Of a stretch of 64,000 nt of DNA, positions 63,137-64,000 are shown piece by piece. Within the stretch, counting starts at the first letter, position 1; the number at the start of each line of letters is the position of its first letter. The notes beneath the pieces were generated by a model, which had not been told where the DNA came from, made no database searches, and saw only the letters and a list, made by a program, of their open reading frames with translations. A program made the position numbers and the translations under genes. This DNA is from Paraburkholderia sp. IMGN_8 (GTDB lineage: Bacteria > Pseudomonadota > Gammaproteobacteria > Burkholderiales > Burkholderiaceae): positions 992,001 through 1,056,000 of the forward strand of contig NZ_CP150900.1 of assembly GCF_038050405.1 (NCBI RefSeq), read 5' to 3'.

Positions 63137-64000
63137 TCATTCCTGCGTGGGCTCGTCGGGCGCGCTCATCTCGCGCAACCCGTGGTGGCCCATCAAGCGG
63201 TACAGCGTGACGCGCGAAATATTCAGATCCACCGCCGCCTCGTTCAGGCGGTGACGATGGCGCAGCAGCGCCGCTTCGATCGCGCGCTTCTCGGCGGCAT
63301 CGCGCGCTTGCGACAGGCTCATGGTCTGCTGCTCGGTGAAGTGGGCGAGGTCGAGGTCGTTTGCGGAAATCAGCTTGTCCTCCGCCATCACGATCGCGCG
63401 GCGCACGCGGTTGATCAGTTCGCGCACATTGCCCGGCCAGTTGTAGTTGTACATCGCTTCGATCGCCGACGGCGCGAAGCCGCGAATCTTGCGCGCACTG
63501 TCGACCTTGAACTTGCGCAGAATGTGGTGCGCGAGGATTTCGATGTCTTTGCCGCGCGCGCGCAACGGCGGTTCGTCGACGCGCAACACGCACAGACGGT
63601 GGAACAGGTCGGCGCGGAACTGTCCGTCGCGCATCGCGTTTTCCAGATCGACGTGCGTGGCCGAAATGATCCGCACGTCGACCGGAATCGACTCGCGGCC
63701 GCCGAGCCGCTCGATCTTGCCTTCCTGCAGGAAGCGCAACAGGCTCGCCTGGCTTTCGAGCGGCAGATCGCCGATTTCGTCGAGCAGCAGCGTGCCGCCG
63801 TCCGCCGCTTCGACCCGGCCGATCTTGCGCTGATTGGCGCCCGTGAATGCGCCGCGCTCGTAGCCGAATAGTTCGGACTGCAACAGATGGTGCGGGATCG
63901 CGCCGCAATTGATCGCGATGAACGGTGCCTTGCGGCGCGGCGAGCGTTCGTGGATCGCCAGCGCGGTGAGCTCCTTGCCGGTGCCCGACTCGCCGGAGAT
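63137..64000 (-). CDS. Sigma-54-dependent transcriptional activator, C-terminal part (runs off the window edge)
   Basis: About 287 residues are present from the window edge to the stop. The AAA+ core is nearly complete: Walker A GESGTGKE at the very edge, the sigma-54-contact loop ERGAFTGA, Walker [14 protein letters not shown] and the arginine-finger region LFHRLCVL. The sensor II motif is [21 protein letters not shown]. The C-terminal Fis-type HTH is [36 protein letters not shown]. The N-terminal sensing domain lies outside the window, so the signal is unknown. It needs RpoN and activates -24/-12 promoters. Confidence 0.93.
   Translation of the reverse strand: MSGESGTGKELTALAIHERSPRRKAPFIAINCGAIPHHLLQSELFGYERGAFTGANQRKIGRVEAADGGTLLLDEIGDLPLESQASLLRFLQEGKIERLGGRESIPVDVRIISATHVDLENAMRDGQFRADLFHRLCVLRVDEPPLRARGKDIEILAHHILRKFKVDSARKIRGFAPSAIEAMYNYNWPGNVRELINRVRRAIVMAEDKLISANDLDLAHFTEQQTMSLSQARDAAEKRAIEAALLRHRHRLNEAAVDLNISRVTLYRLMGHHGLREMSAPDEPTQE

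Overview
This 64 kb window looks like an ordinary housekeeping stretch of the main chromosome of a Burkholderiaceae betaproteobacterium, most like Paraburkholderia or Burkholderia. The evidence is the high GC content, strongly GC3-biased codons, the NAD-linked Fds-type formate dehydrogenase with its own regulator, the gyrA / DUF2059 / serC-pheA-hisC-tyrA-aroA-cmk-rpsA-ihfB supraoperon followed by lapAB-ugd-hldA-hldD-comEA-cysM, and a tmRNA encoding the tag ANDETFALAA. The genus assignment is inference from gene order and protein character. I saw no prophage, IS element, CRISPR array, tRNA or rRNA.

Layout. 1-3.7 kb: the start of a TPR protein, an ArsR-type metal sensor overlapping a His-rich CDF metal exporter, and a class A FAD monooxygenase. 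3.8-10.3 kb: the soluble molybdenum NAD-dependent formate dehydrogenase operon (fdsG-fdsB-fdsA-fdsD, minus strand) and a divergent fdsR-type regulator. 10.3-13.1 kb: two small secreted proteins, an AT-richer NodZ/FUT8-like glycosyltransferase gene and the ssrA tmRNA gene. This is the only clearly accessory-looking segment. 13.2-15.5 kb: gph, ubiG and an OmpA-family protein on the minus strand. 16-28.3 kb: gyrA, a DUF2059 protein and the aromatic/serine supraoperon, leading into cmk, rpsA and ihfB. 28.6-35.5 kb: envelope genes lapA, lapB, ugd, hldA and hldD, then a ComEA-like HhH protein and cysM. 35.6-39.8 kb: mltB, a histone-deacetylase-like amidohydrolase, an enoyl-CoA hydratase and an alpha/beta hydrolase. 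40-42.7 kb: the methionine importer metN-metI-metQ. 42.9-46.5 kb: etfB-etfA and an acyl-CoA dehydrogenase, which form an electron-transfer unit. 46.6-48.6 kb: dadA divergent from an Lrp-type regulator. 48.6-51.7 kb: an SOS-box-controlled radical SAM protein, a TM2 protein and a sorbosone-dehydrogenase-like beta-propeller. 51.8-54.3 kb: rpsP-rimM-trmD-rplS. 54.4-64 kb: a NUDIX CoA pyrophosphatase, a CobD/AmpE-like membrane protein, a DUF2007 protein, rsgA, an M48 protease, orn, mogA, darP, pmbA, folA and the 3' part of a sigma-54 activator.

The most interesting points are regulatory rather than coding. They are: a near-consensus LexA box on the -10 element of the radical SAM gene; a hairpin that buries the Shine-Dalgarno of the ComEA-like gene; a three-hairpin, terminator-ended sRNA candidate before cysM; a structured U-tract leader directly abutting metN; a terminator-like hairpin directly abutting tyrA; palindromes at the fds/fdsR, arsR/CDF, etfBA and dadA/lrp promoters; and a GC-rich repeat-like block between metI and metQ.
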